From contig CM028335.1 in NCBI GenBank assembly GCA_016647705.1, forward strand, positions 14,901,905 to 14,965,904: a stretch of DNA of 64,000 nt, given 5' to 3'. Position numbers and translations under genes: made by a program. Origin of the DNA: Eucommia ulmoides (lineage: Eukaryota > Streptophyta > Magnoliopsida > Garryales > Eucommiaceae). Position 1 is the first letter of the stretch; each line of letters begins with the position of its first letter. Below are positions 1 to 11,422 of the stretch, piece after piece. Below the pieces are notes generated by a model. It made no database searches and was not told the DNA's origin. It saw nothing but the letters and a program-made list of their open reading frames with translations.

Positions 1-389
1 TCTTCGCCAGATATGGATTCTGTGGTTGTTTTCTTCTACCCCATTGTAAACCTTCATTTGTTTTGAGTATCATTTTCAATGATTTTTTTTTTTTTTTTCA
101 TTCAATGGTTAGTGCCATTTTGGCTCATGTTGTAGTTCATACACTATTAGGAAGCTAGCTAGAGGACAAGTGCCCCTCCCAACCAACTAAACCCAAAAAA
201 AAAAAAAAAAAAAAAAACTGAAAACTTTTTTTTCTTCTAATTGATAATTTCTTAGTTCCAATTTCTTTGGCCTGAAAAGAAGCAACGAAAAAAAAGTCCA
301 AGTGATTGTCTCTTTCTTTTGGAATATTTATACATGTGATGAAACGTTAATTAACACATGTTTTAGATTTTGTAGATTCCGTAAGTATC
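1..389. other. Unassigned AT-rich sequence
   Basis: No gene or element boundary can be supported here. A run of A lies at about 196-217 and a run of T at about 85-98. The sequence merges rightwards into the diverged tandem repeat that follows and may be its degraded edge. Confidence 0.4.
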
Positions 390-1820
390 GTGTTAGTCGT
401 GGACCATACGATAAGTTATTGAAATGATTGATTTAAAAGATGTTTACTATCTTCTATATAAACTATGAAATTATATTTTTCATATTAAATTATGAAAAAA
501 AAAAAAAAATATTACTTGAAATTGACAGTTTTACGATAATTAATGGATCAAGTAAAATATTAAAGGTGAAAAATGACTTTTATTATCCTGTTATACCATT
601 GTTGTCTCGTAAGGAGGCATGTCCTATGAGATGTGGTTGGTTCTTACAGGAAAGTATGTTCTGTAAGACATTGCTGTTGAGACCTGACAGAAGAGCAAGT
701 CCTGCGGGTGGTTAACTATGTTGCTGATATGTTGAGACTTAATGAGAGGGAAAATCCTACGAGTGGTTGACTATGTTATTAATATGGTAGTTATACCATT
801 TGTTACTCTTACTATTAAAGATATTGAATGGACCTAGCACTGATAGCCACCTTAGATAGTACAGTTGTATAGGCTACGGTACTGTCATAACTCCTGATCA
901 TGAGATGAAATGATCTTATGATTAGTAGAAAAATATGTGTGTGATATTTTGTTATATCAAAATAATTTGATTGATTGATTTAAAAGCATTATTTTATTAT
1001 AATGGTAGCAGTGGAATTTTATTCCGGCCTGGTGTGCGGTTATATTATATTATATTTTGAAAAGTGGTGTTTGATAAATATACTTGGTTCATAAATTCTT
1101 TTTATATTATGAAGATAGTGAGTGTATTGTCTTCTAGATAAATTGATTATATTTTTGTAAGGAAATGTGAAAAGAAAATGTTTATTATATAATGTGATAC
1201 GGATCAAGTAAATTTTTAAATGCGAAAAATGATTTTAATTATCCGACTATGTCATAGTATGATCCCAACAGGAGGGCATGTCTTGCGGGATGTTGTTAGT
1301 CCTAATAGGAGGACATATCCTGTAAGACGTTGTATTCTGACCTGGCAAGAGAGTAAGTCCTACAAGTGGTTGATTTATATTGTTGTTGTTATTGACGATG
1401 ATGATTATCATTATATGGTGGTTTATACCACGTGTTGTCTTCTACCATTGGAGTTATTAAATGGCCCTAACACTGATAGTCACCTTAGATGGCACAGTTA
1501 AACAAGTTACAGTAGCATTATAACTTATGATCGTGAGGTAAACGATCCTATAGTTGGCAAGAAAGTATGTTATTTTATTATATACAAGTGAGTTGATCAG
1601 TTGATTTAAATTCAGTTGTTCTGTTACGATGATATTTTTGTTGGGGTTTGGATACTGCTCAGTATAGCTATATTTTATTGGGAAGTCGATTTTGATAAAA
1701 ATACTTAATCAATAAATGGTTTTCGGATTATAAAGACAATACACCGGTAAAATATTTAGATAGGTATTGGTGTACTATTAGCGATAGGTAGGATTAGGGT
1801 GTAGAATGATTGTTGAGATT
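390..1820 (+). repeat. Two diverged tandem copies of a noncoding Tekay-LTR-like segment
   Basis: The stretch at about 390-1100 and the stretch at about 1085-1820 share a series of landmarks in the same order. These are GGATCAAGTAAA, blocks resembling GTCCTGCAGG, a GATGATTATCAT block in the second copy, a CCTTAGAT..GCACAGTT block and a TTGATAAA..ACTTG block. The same series recurs at about 11940-12640, inside an LTR of Tekay type. The two copies are therefore probably LTR-derived or from a related 3' noncoding region. The short open frames here look like chance. Identity is low, so the copies are old. Confidence 0.55.
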
Positions 1821-1984
1821 TTTTTCAAAAAATTTTATATGCATATTATTGCTACTTTTATCATAATAGCGCACCGGAAGCGTGGTGGTGACTTTTTTCA
1901 GTTAGTATCATTTAACCGAGAGTGACCAATATAACCATAAGATATGATATTAAATTATTATGGTTTTGAATGAAATTTCAAGAA

Positions 1985-2009
1985 CGAAATTTATTTAAGG
2001 GGTGTAGAT
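1985..2009 (+). other. Polypurine tract before LTR
   Basis: ACGAAATTTATTTAAGGGG followed by TGTAGAT directly precedes an LTR beginning TGTATTACC. The wording GGGACGAAATT...GGGGG before a TGTAA-type LTR is characteristic of plant Tekay/Del Ty3 elements, and a better preserved version occurs at about 10917-10942. Confidence 0.6.
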
Positions 2010-3529
2010 TGTATTACCTCAAAAATTTATATTTTTAAAAATATCATTTTATATAAATTTAATATTTTTTAGATTGTTTTTTAAATTTATGGTATAAATA
2101 ATATTTGATAATTTTTTGGGTTAAATGTTACTTTTAAATTGACTTTTAATTATTTTGGGACTATCGTGTTATTTAAAATATATTTTTAAGAGTTTTGAGA
2201 TATAATTAATATTTTCTTTATTTCAAGGGATAATTAGTGTAAATAAATAAATTTAAAAAAATATTATAATAATTATATGTGGTTGAAATCGATATCTTCC
2301 CAAGGAATATATCAATTTCAAATCATATATATTATATATATTGTAATATTCATAATAATAATAAGAGGAATATGATAATCAAACCAATTATGGGTGTATA
2401 AACATGAAGCTTGACATGTGTAGGGAGGAACTTAACATATATACATAGGATAAATCATTATATAGAAGAGGAAAAATGATATGTATCAGGGAAGAAACAC
2501 ATATAACTATGGAGATATTAAGAAAAAGTGGCGGATAACATTTTTAATGTTTTTCGAGGGAGGAAAATATTTCAGTTTGGATTTCGACTTCAGATTTCAG
2601 GTCGAATTTCTAATTCTTTTAATATATGTATTTAATTTTCCTATTGTGTGATTTATGTTATTATTTTCGTTGAATTTTAATTATTAAATTTTATAAAATA
2701 ATTATGATTATCTAGAAATTATGTATAATACATGTTTATATGTTTAATTGCTGCATTAAATTAAATACACATATTAGAGGAGTTGAAATTCTACTGAGCG
2801 TTGGCTCACAACCCCATAATTTTGATTTCAAGGCCGGTGGGAGTGAAACGGCGATAGAAAATTTTAGTTGAATTTATATTTAATTTGTAATAATTGTATT
2901 TATTATTCACTCTTGTAAAAATCGAATGACAAATCAATAATTATAAATGAATTTAGATTTTATTTATTTATTCATTTTTGTATTATATATATATATATAT
3001 ACACACACATGAGCTTATATATATATAAGAATTGGATTTAGAATTAGAAGACTAATAATAATTCATTTATAATCCTATATAAGGAACAGATTAATATTAT
3101 TATTTGTATAACCTAGTAGAATCCAAACCTAATATATACTATGTAACGTTTGGAGTTGATTATTAGTGGAATTATCCACTTATGATATTTACTAATTTTG
3201 ATTACAAATTTTGATATACCCACAGTTTTATAATATAATATAATATTTTTGATTACTAAATTATACCCATAGTTGTTATACCCACAAAGCCCCAATATAA
3301 TAAGTGACTAATGGGTATCATAATATATTGGTTACTAATTACTATCATAATAAGAATATGAGATAATTTGATATATTAGTAGGAATTACGTATTAGTAAA
3401 TTCTCAGATTTATGAAATAAAATATTGATTTATCCGATTTTATAAAATAAAATATTGGAGATTCGATTTTAGTAATAAATCTCCAAGGGGAAAAACCGCG
3501 TAGCCGTTTTAGGAAACTACATCGTGACA
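2010..3529 (+). mobile_element. Tekay/Del-type Ty3 LTR (about 1.52 kb)
   Basis: The LTR starts TGTATTACCTC and ends CATCGTGACA. A polypurine tract lies directly upstream and a primer-binding site directly downstream. Its length of 1520 bp and its internal landmarks match the solo LTR at 8730-10250 (1521 bp). Shared blocks include TTTGATAATTTTT near the start and GCGTTGGCTCACAAC in the middle. The two are clearly diverged, so this is an old copy. Internal sequence on both sides suggests that two elements once shared this LTR. Confidence 0.65.
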
Positions 3530-3532
3530 GAG

Positions 3533-3545
3533 TGGTATCAGAACG
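3533..3545 (+). other. Primer-binding site, initiator-Met tRNA type
   Basis: TGGTATCAGAACG lies three bases after the LTR end. TGGTATCAGAGC is the usual plant primer-binding site complementary to the 3' end of tRNA-iMet, so this marks the LTR as having once served as a 5' LTR. Confidence 0.6.
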
Positions 3546-3649
3546 AAATTATTAGTAATACTAATTTATTTATAAATGATGGAATATTTGGGGTAGAATT
3601 CTCTGTAGGAAAAACCTAATGGCGGCCCTAGAAAATCGAGTCGTGACAT
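3546..3649 (+). mobile_element. LTR-end fragment
   Basis: The stretch ending GTGGCGG-like sequence and GAGTCGTGACA resembles the last about 50 bp of the LTRs ending at 3529 and 10250. It is followed by a primer-binding-like TAACCATATCAG. I read it as a second, unrelated-copy LTR terminus lying next to the first. Confidence 0.35.
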
Positions 3650-5576
3650 AACCATATCAGCTAGACTTTTGATCTCATTTTTTAACTCCCAGCAGTCATC
3701 TATATCATGACCATGATCCCTATGGAAGTCACAGTACTTAGGCCAAATAGGTTTGGCTCTTGACAAACTTCTTATTTAGAATTTGAATTCCTGGTTCAAT
3801 CTTTACGTCGGTCTGAGCTGTCGGCTTTCGCCTTGTTGCCATCTTTCTCGCTTTGTCTGGGGTGATCCTTAAAAGATCACTTGACTTCTCTGGAAAGCTT
3901 GACATCCTCCAGTTTCATGTAGGGTTTAGCTTTTTCCATCAACTCCGACATGCTCTGGGGACTCTTTTTAGTTAAGAAGACTTGAAAACGGCCAAGACGT
4001 AACCCTGAGGTAAACGCATTAACGATGAGGTTGGTATCACAACCCTCTATACATGTCAATTTCTTATTGAACCGGCTCATATACTGGCATAGAGTTTCTT
4101 CTTTTTCTTAAAGCAAAGCTAGCAGAAAATCAGGACCCTTCATTAACCTTTGACAGGTTATGAATCGGTTGATAAACATCTTCCAAAACTCCTTGAACGG
4201 GGTGATGGAGTTTGGAGGGAGTGTATGCAACCATTCAAGAGCTGAACCCTTCAACGTTGTAGCAAAAGCTCGGCAAAGTGTGGAGTTGCTTGAACCATAA
4301 AGATTTATGACGTGCTTAAACTGGCGGATATGGTCCACAGGATCTGCTCTTCTATCATACTTCTTGAATTTTGTAGGATAAAACTATTTGGATAGTAGGA
4401 CAGCTAGGATATCTAGTGAGAAAGGCATCTCAATACCTTTTAACAATGTGTCCAGTTCATCGAAAGGCTGAATTTTCTCCACTTTACTTCCGATTTATTG
4501 ATGTGAATCAACAGTCTTAGTTTAGCTGTAGATTCTTCTCACTTGCTGATGGCTTACATCTCCTTGAGCAGGTTGTTCCTCATAAGATTGTGGAGCAGCA
4601 TACCCAAGAGATTTTGCTTCTTCCCAAATGTCATGGTTGGCAGCTGGGGAATGCGACTTGCTTCCGGCGATTATCCGCGCCATGTATTTGATCATGTCTA
4701 CCATCTCGGCCATCTTTGCAGTAAGAGCATCAATCTTTGCATCAGTGTTCAGCACGGCTAGTGGGGGGTCAGCCTGAACCTCCTCATGTGCTTCCACTAG
4801 TGTTTCTGCATCAGAAGATAGTGGCAAGTCATTGCTTCGACTTGTCACTGCTGCTCTTGTACGTAACTGCCTCATAGACATGACAGAAAGCTTTTTTCGT
4901 TAGCATTTCCTACAGACGACGCCAAATGATGTTACCAAAAATTTTCGACACATGTAACAACTCTACACGTGCTGAAAATCTCTTCACCTTCCTCCAGTTA
5001 CCTGCAGAACCATGAGTTATAATGGGGGACATTGGTGTGGTGTCGGCCAAAGAACCTCTGGCGTGAGAATAAATTAATCTAGTATATCGAGAAAATAGTA
5101 TACAGATTCAATCGTAAATTGTTAACAGTGATATCTACCCTTTCTATAGGCTGAGAGATATGTTGTTGTTACTTTGGAGAGGTCGCCAATCCCATGATAC
5201 GCTTCTAACGGCTTGGAAGATAACCAATATCTCAATGATTTCAGGAGAAATCTTTGTAACAGTCTTCATTAAATATGGGCCGTTACAGTCAATTTGACTC
5301 ATCTCTTCAAGTGTAGAGGAGACGTTTATGTTAGACTGACCTATTCGGTCTTTGGCCTTGTATACCGTGGGTTTTGAGTATACCCAAATATGGGCCTCCT
5401 TAAGGGCTCGTGAGTTTTACTCAGAAGATTGCCGAAATTAGCACCCAATTGGGCTTGTCATTTTTTTGTCCAGATAATCCATTGGGTCTATCTGTTCCGG
5501 ATCAAGTTTCATACCCGATCCAATCCGTTTAAGACTACATACTTATATCAATTATGAGCGGAAGTTTCTCATATCA
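3650..5576 (-). mobile_element. TAT-lineage Ty3 fragment: putative 5' LTR, primer-binding site and gag
   Basis: Read on the minus strand, the order is a putative LTR (about 5576 down to 4927, starting TGATATGAG and ending CATCA), a primer-binding site at 4926-4909, then gag. The pol portion is absent, so only the 5' end of the element remains. The outer LTR boundary is a guess from the TG..CA rule. The primer site TTTGGCGTCGTCTGTAGG is close to the one used by TAT/Retand elements. The copy is old and broken. Confidence 0.55.
3652..4881 (-). pseudogene. Broken gag of a TAT-type Ty3 element
   Basis: Four translated segments in order on the minus strand look like a plant TAT/Ogre-lineage gag. 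They are an N-terminal region rich in polar residues (4881-4522), a capsid-like region with ATTLKGSALEWLHTLPPNSI and FINRF (4338-4108), a continuation SRFNKKL..LRLGRF (4080-3877), and a CCHC-type knuckle region YCDFHRDHGHDIDDCWELK (about 3740-3680). Gag would form the virus-like particle and bind element RNA. The frame is broken in several places and the element is a fossil. Family assignment rests on the LKGSA.EW and HRDHGHDTEDC motifs. Confidence 0.7.
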
Positions 5577-6129
5577 GAAAAAATACAAAATCATCTCAGG
5601 TATGCAAATAACAATTATGTGATTGAAAGTACAACAAATGATCATATGCCAATTTAAACAAATCGTACTATTATCATAAAGTTCGGAGAAAATACAAGCC
5701 TGATGAAACTCTCGAGCAAACAAAGCCATTTTTCTCTGGTGGTTTGATAGACAATACAAAATTTAATTTAATTTGGTAGCCTCCACAACCAAAATTTGAA
5801 CCGTAATGAAAAAGAAAATGTGAAAACAAAAAATGCATATATCTTTATTTTCAATTTGTAGTTTGTATCTTTTTATTTTTTTTGTTTTTATTTCTATTTT
5901 TTTTAATTTCATTTTTTGGTATTTGTTTTTGTTTTCCACTATTCAATTTTTTTTGGTTATTTGTTTCCTATTTTTTTTTCTATTTTCGAATTTTTTACTT
6001 TGTTTTTACCTTTCAGTTTTTTCCAATATTTTTTTAAAATTTCTGTTCTATTTTTAATTTTTTTGTTTTTCTTTTACTCTCTCCCTCATACAGTTTCTTT
6101 CGATTTTTGGTTTATATGTTTTGGTTATT
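5577..6129. other. Unassigned; T-rich host flank
   Basis: No gene is visible. Positions 5830-6110 are a long pyrimidine-rich, mostly T, tract. It yields hydrophobic Phe/Leu translations in several frames, which I regard as compositional artefacts. This is the left host flank of the copia insertion. Confidence 0.4.
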
Positions 6130-6134
6130 GATAC

Positions 6135-6506
6135 TGCAGACAAATGCGGAAACATTAAAACGAAATAGTACCTTTCGAATTCGGAAGACTCGTTTACAAG
6201 CCGTTCCTCGTTTCTTCTCTCGTCGTCAAGAAAAGTACTACTAGAATATTTTTCGATAATATCCATACACTCACTAACCAAGGTCATTCAATTTTTTGGT
6301 AATATGATGGGAATATAAATTTTAGAGGTATCAATGCATATTTATAGATAAAACTCCAAAGGTTGTGTTCATTCCAATTGATGTCTACCGAATAGACATG
6401 ATCCTTGAGATCAAGAGGTACATTCATTCACATGGTGACTATCCATGAAACATGGGGCCCATGTGGTCGCTCCACGGATTGACCCGACCCGCTACATAAT
6501 CTAACA
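6135..6506 (-). repeat. Copia 3' LTR
   Basis: This 372-bp LTR reads TGTTAGATTATG...TTTGTCTGCA on the minus strand. It matches 29989-30359 along its whole length with many substitutions. On its inner side the minus strand reads GAGTGAGAGA immediately before TGTTAG, a suitable polypurine tract. Confidence 0.85.
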
Positions 6507-7345
6507 TCTCTCACTCGAACAACACCAAATGTGTTTCTTTCTTTAAATTCATGCATTATACTCTGTTCATACAAGTTAGTGGTGTATGCGACCGACGAGT
6601 GGCTTCAAACAATATGGGAGCATCATATTAAGTTTTTATCTAACTAATATGGCAACATCCCGCTGCAAAATAAAATACTCGTCTATGCCCCAAACCAATT
6701 TAGTCACATTAAATTACGCATTTCTAACCCCTCTAGAGTTTAAAACTCAGAACATGCTAAATTGTCTTCCTTTGATCCTCATATTACTCAAACTTTTATT
6801 TAACTTCTTTTCTAGACATGACCCTTTAGACTGTATCATTCATGGCCATAGAATAACAAGCTAAAGTAGCAACATCAAATTCTGAATTATAACATAGTTC
6901 AAAGTCATAAAGGCACAATTAGATCATTATTAATGATCTACATATATAAGGCTCACTTAGTGAGAAAACAGAGATCTATTTCTCACTCTGTATGTGGTCG
7001 TCTTAAAGCACATGTAGTATAATTTACATGCTATGGTATTATACTCACAAAAAAAAAAATGAGGATGTCATTCTAATTACCGTACGAATCTAAGTCCAAT
7101 CACTATATAAGTGATTGACTTGAGAACTTTAAGCTGGTATCTCCTCGAGTATCCACTTGAAATCTCACATTCGGCTATTCTCAGGCTACATGAAGTATGG
7201 AAAACTTTCATGTTTGATTTTCCATAAACCTCGTCTTGGCTCATCCAAGGAGACATTGTAAAGAATTCTCTAATTTAATCTTCAAAATTCTAAAGTCTCA
7301 TCTCGCACACTATCTCAACGTCGAGGCTGGTTGTTGTGAGAGTAG
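6507..7345 (-). other. Copia 3' untranslated internal region
   Basis: This noncoding stretch lies between the RNase H remnant and the 3' LTR. No intact open frame or recognisable domain is visible. The 92-residue plus-strand frame at 6586-6864 has no familiar motif and is taken as chance. Confidence 0.5.
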
Positions 7346-8510
7346 CTAACAATTTAGCCTAGTGACATCTATCATCATGGTAATAATATGTGTTATAGAA
7401 AATATCTTAAAGTATTCATCACTTTTAATGAATGCAAAAGAAGTATAAAATTGTAAATGTGCGTCGTAATACTTAGGATCCTTGTCATATGCGAGGGCAG
7501 CCATACTACCATAATGTATGGTTACAGGATTTGCAGAATGTGGTAATATCTCAAGACTTTTTAAAAATCTTTTTAACGAAACAACCTCTTCAACTGTTGA
7601 AGCACAAACAACATATTCTGCTTCCATAGTGGATAGTGTTATGCAAGATTATTTTTTGCTAGACCACGAAATGGCACTGTTGCTGAGTATGAAAGCATAT
7701 CCTGATATCAACTTACGTTCGTCCAAGTTACCACTCCAATCTACATCATTATATCTTTGAAAATGTATATTTCACCACGATAACAAAGCATATAATCTGC
7801 GATTCCACAAAAGTACCGCAATATTTTTTTAACTGCTCATCCAATGAACAATTCCTAGATTGATTTGGAAATGACTAACCAACCCCACAACATAATATAT
7901 GTTTGGTCGTGTATACATTATAGCATACATTAGGCTTCCAATTGCACTTGCATATGGTATACGGGACATTTCTTCTTTTTCAACATTAGTTCTAGGACAA
8001 AGATCAAGACTCAAGGTACTACCCTTCTCAATGGGAGTGTCTATAGGCTTAGCATTATGCATTCGAAATCGTTCAAGTACATTCCTAATATAGGTCTCTT
8101 GAGACAAAACAAGAAGTTTCTTAAAATGGTATCTAATAATTTTAACACAAAATACATAATTTGCTTCACCCATGTCCTTCTTATTAAAAGTAAAGGACAA
8201 CCATTATTTAGTAGAGACACTTATCCCTATGTCATTTCCTGCCAATAAAATGTCGTCTACATACAGAGGAAGAATACTAAAACCCTTCTCTGACCACTTT
8301 ATTGTCACACCCCACCCTAGCCACTTTCTTAAAACATTATCTAATAATTTTAACATCAAATACATAAGTTGTTTCACCCATGTCCTTCATATCAAAAGTA
8401 AAGAACAAACACTCTTTAGTGGAGACACTCATCCCTATGTCATTTCCTGCCAATAAAATGTCGTCTATATATAGAGGAAGAATAATAAAACCCTTCTCCA
8501 ACCACTTTAT
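7346..8510 (-). pseudogene. Broken copia reverse transcriptase C-terminal part and RNase H
   Basis: The minus-strand translation shows typical copia reverse transcriptase motifs: DDILLAGND, an MGEANYVF segment, a Q.TYI..VLERFRM segment and SAIGSLMYAIMYTRPNI. RNase H-like MEAEYVVC and HYGSMAALA blocks follow at 7627-7346. In the live family these domains copy element RNA into DNA and remove the RNA strand. Part of the stretch is present twice (see the 208-bp repeat). The frame is broken several times. Confidence 0.75.
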
Positions 8511-8525
8511 TGTCACACCCCACCC
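8117..8525. repeat. 208-bp tandem duplication spanning copia sequence and an insertion end
   Basis: Positions 8117-8317 and 8325-8525 are two copies with a period of 208 bp. Each runs from TTTCTTAAAA through copia reverse transcriptase sequence to CCACTTTAT and on into TGTCACACCCCACCC. The last 15 bases are the outer end of the inverted LTR unit that begins at 8511, so the duplication arose after that insertion. The copies now differ by roughly one base in ten. Confidence 0.75.
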
Positions 8526-8724
8526 CGAGCCCCAATATCCGAGGCTGGGCGTGACGTTGACTTGATGTTACCCGACCAACAACAAATATATATAAACATG
8601 TACTGATATAGATTTTTTTTTTCTAAAAACAATATTTATCAACTTCAAAATTCAGAAATATACATGTCTCAAATATCCATAACCAAAACTATAAAAAAAT
8701 AAAAATAAAAAATAACCTTTTACA

Positions 8725-9056
8725 GTTCGTGTAATACTCTGAAAATTTATATTTTAAAATATTATTATTTTTGGGTTGTTTCGAATACATGGTATAAAAA
8801 AATATTTGATAATTTTTGGGAATTGAATGTTAATTTTAAAATTGACTTTTAACTGTTTTGGAACTATTGTATTATTTAAAATATATTTTTAAAAGTTTTT
8901 GGATATAATTAATATTTTTTATTTTAAAAGGGGAGTATTTTATAACTAAATAAGTAAATAATTATATGGCCCCAAATGGTTTCCTTCTCAAAAAAGGAAA
9001 CCAAAAGAAGCCATATATTATAATACATATACGTGTTATGTGTGGGTGTGTTGGAG

Positions 9057-9094
<38 letters not shown>

Positions 9095-10255
9095 TATATA
9101 TAGAGATGTTGGTTGCGGTTTTGGGCCCACAAAAAAAATCCTATAGAGATTTAGGAATAAGAATTTCTTACATATATTAAGAATATATCAAGGATTATTT
9201 CAGTATTATATATTCGGATATTCGAGTTTGTATTTCAACTTTGGATTTCAGGTAAAATTTCTAACTCTTTTAATATACGTATTTAATTTCTCTTTGTAAT
9301 GTGTTGTTCATGCTAGTACTATTATAATCGTTGTATTTCATGAAATATTTAGGAACATTATGTGAAAATTATGTAAGATGCACGTTTTTGTGAAAATTAT
9401 GTAAGATACACGATTTTGTATTTATTTGGGGTTTGATTGAATACACATATTAAAGGGGTTGAAATTTTACTAAGCGTTGACTCACAACTCTTCATTTTTT
9501 ATTGCAGGGCCGATGAGAACGAAATTGCACTAGGAATTTTAGTTAAATTTCTAATTGTAATACTTACATCTATTATTTATTGTTGTAAAATCGACGCGAT
9601 AAATCGATATTAATTATCGAAATAAATTCCTAAGTGAAATATCAAATTTTTTGTTATTCTTGAATGTATTTGAAAATAGTGTGGCGCCAGGAATTTTATT
9701 CAGATTTCTATTAAATTTGTAAAAATTATATTAATTATTTACCATTGTAAAAATTGATTTGATAAATCGACAAATTATAATTATTATCGTAGTTTGTAAA
9801 ATTTCTCACATTTTATAAAATAAAATATTGATTATAAAAATTGATATCATTTTTGCATTCGAAATATTAGTATATAATGATTCAGTGGCCATGGTTTGAT
9901 ATAAGAATCAAGAACTTGAGAATAAAACAAAACAATTGAGTCCCCAAGTTGACGCTTGTACCCCTGAATTTTGGAAGCATTCTCACTTTGGTCCCTTTAG
10001 TTTCAATTTGAACATGGTCACCCGCGTTACTTTGGAAAGGTTACCTAGGTAGAATATGGGAATTGCGGCCAACGAATTGAATTTAGAATTTAAATATGTT
10101 ATTTTTTTCTAAATTCAGTTAAGTTTTCAAACTTAAAACTTTTAATTTTTCAGATTTTTTTTAAGAGATGAGATATTTGTTATTACGTTTTAGTTTTAAT
10201 TCTCAAATGAGAGAAATCAAGTGGCGGTCTTGAAAAATATGGTCGTTACAGTTCA
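8725..10255 (+). mobile_element. Solo Tekay-type LTR inside the inverted LTR unit
   Basis: The LTR is 8730-10250 (TGTAATACTC...GGTCGTTACA, 1521 bp). It is flanked by GTTCG at 8725-8729 and GTTCA at 10251-10255, a 5-bp target duplication with one difference. It is the same family and length as the LTR at 2010-3529. No internal element sequence adjoins it, so it is a solo LTR left by recombination between LTRs. A TAA microsatellite lies at about 9058-9092. The part at about 9930-10050 (GTCCCCAAGTTGACGC..) may be a small separate insertion. Confidence 0.7.
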
Positions 10256-10737
10256 CACCTATCATGTCAATCCTTAAAAAAAAAATAACACCACACTCTG
10301 ACTCCACCTAATGCTAATAGTGGACTCGTCTCTAACTGAGGTACCTGAGACAAAATATTTTATCGTTGTACTGTCTTCATAATATAAAAATAATTTATGG
10401 ATCAAGTATATTTATCAAACACCACTTTCTAAAACATAATGTATCACACACTAAGTAATAACAAATCTCACAGGTATCATCATGATAAAATAACTAAATT
10501 AAAGTCAATTGGTCAAGTCACTTATATTTTCAAATAACATAATAATCCCTAAACTCTTAAAAGTAAAAATTAAAATTAACATTTAACCCCCAAAGTTTTT
10601 TAAAACCAAATTTTTAAATAACAAAGCATTCCCTCAAAATTTTAAAGTAAAACTTAAATAACACAATAGACCCTATTATTTTCTAAATATTCTAAAATAT
10701 AAGTAAAAATATGCACATGCAAAAGTCGGGTTTTACA

Positions 10738-10942
10738 ATCGGAGAAGTTGTTGAGTTGTGAGGACTATTTAGAAATGAGTTTAGAGTCATTTTTCGTGAT
10801 TAATAGGTAATATATATGCATCAAGTATTGCATTATATTAGTTATCGTTCATTTTTCCTTACTAGTGAGTAGTACATATGCATCATTTGTTCGTTTAAGG
10901 TAATTAAATTTCGGGACGAAATTTATTTTGGGGGGGAAGGAC
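10738..10942 (+). other. 3' noncoding spacer and polypurine tract of a Tekay-type element
   Basis: This 205-bp stretch lies between the two inverted LTRs. It ends in GGGACGAAATTTATTTTGGG and GGGGAAGGAC, a classic Tekay/Del polypurine tract directly before the plus-strand LTR at 10943. It therefore belongs to the right-hand LTR. Confidence 0.6.
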
Positions 10943-11375
10943 TGTAAGACCCGACTTTTACATGTGCATATTTTTAATTACATTTTAGAATATTTAGAAA
11001 ATAATTGGATCTATTGCATTATTTAAGCTTTACTTTAAAATTTTGAGTGAATACTTTGTTATTTAAAAATTTTGTTTTAGAAAACTTTGGAGATTAAATG
11101 TTAATTTTAAATTTGACTTTTAAAAGTTTAGGGATTTTTAAATTTTTGAGGATATAATTAATATTTTCTTTATTTCAAGAGAGATAATTATTATAAATAA
11201 GTAAATAAATAAAAGAAATAAGTAAAACATAATAGTTGAATTGTTGTCTTCTTAAGGAAAACAACAATATTCAACTATATATATATATATATATATGAAG
11301 GATCCTAGGCAGTGAAAATCTTTTCACCACCATTCCATTTTTATTTTATTTTTTAATGCCACGTGTCATGGTTTC

Positions 11376-11422
<47 letters not shown>

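Noticed and set aside
5833-6131. Hydrophobic Phe/Leu-rich open frames resembling membrane proteins
   Set aside because: They come from a T-rich tract; two frames on the same stretch give equally hydrophobic products.
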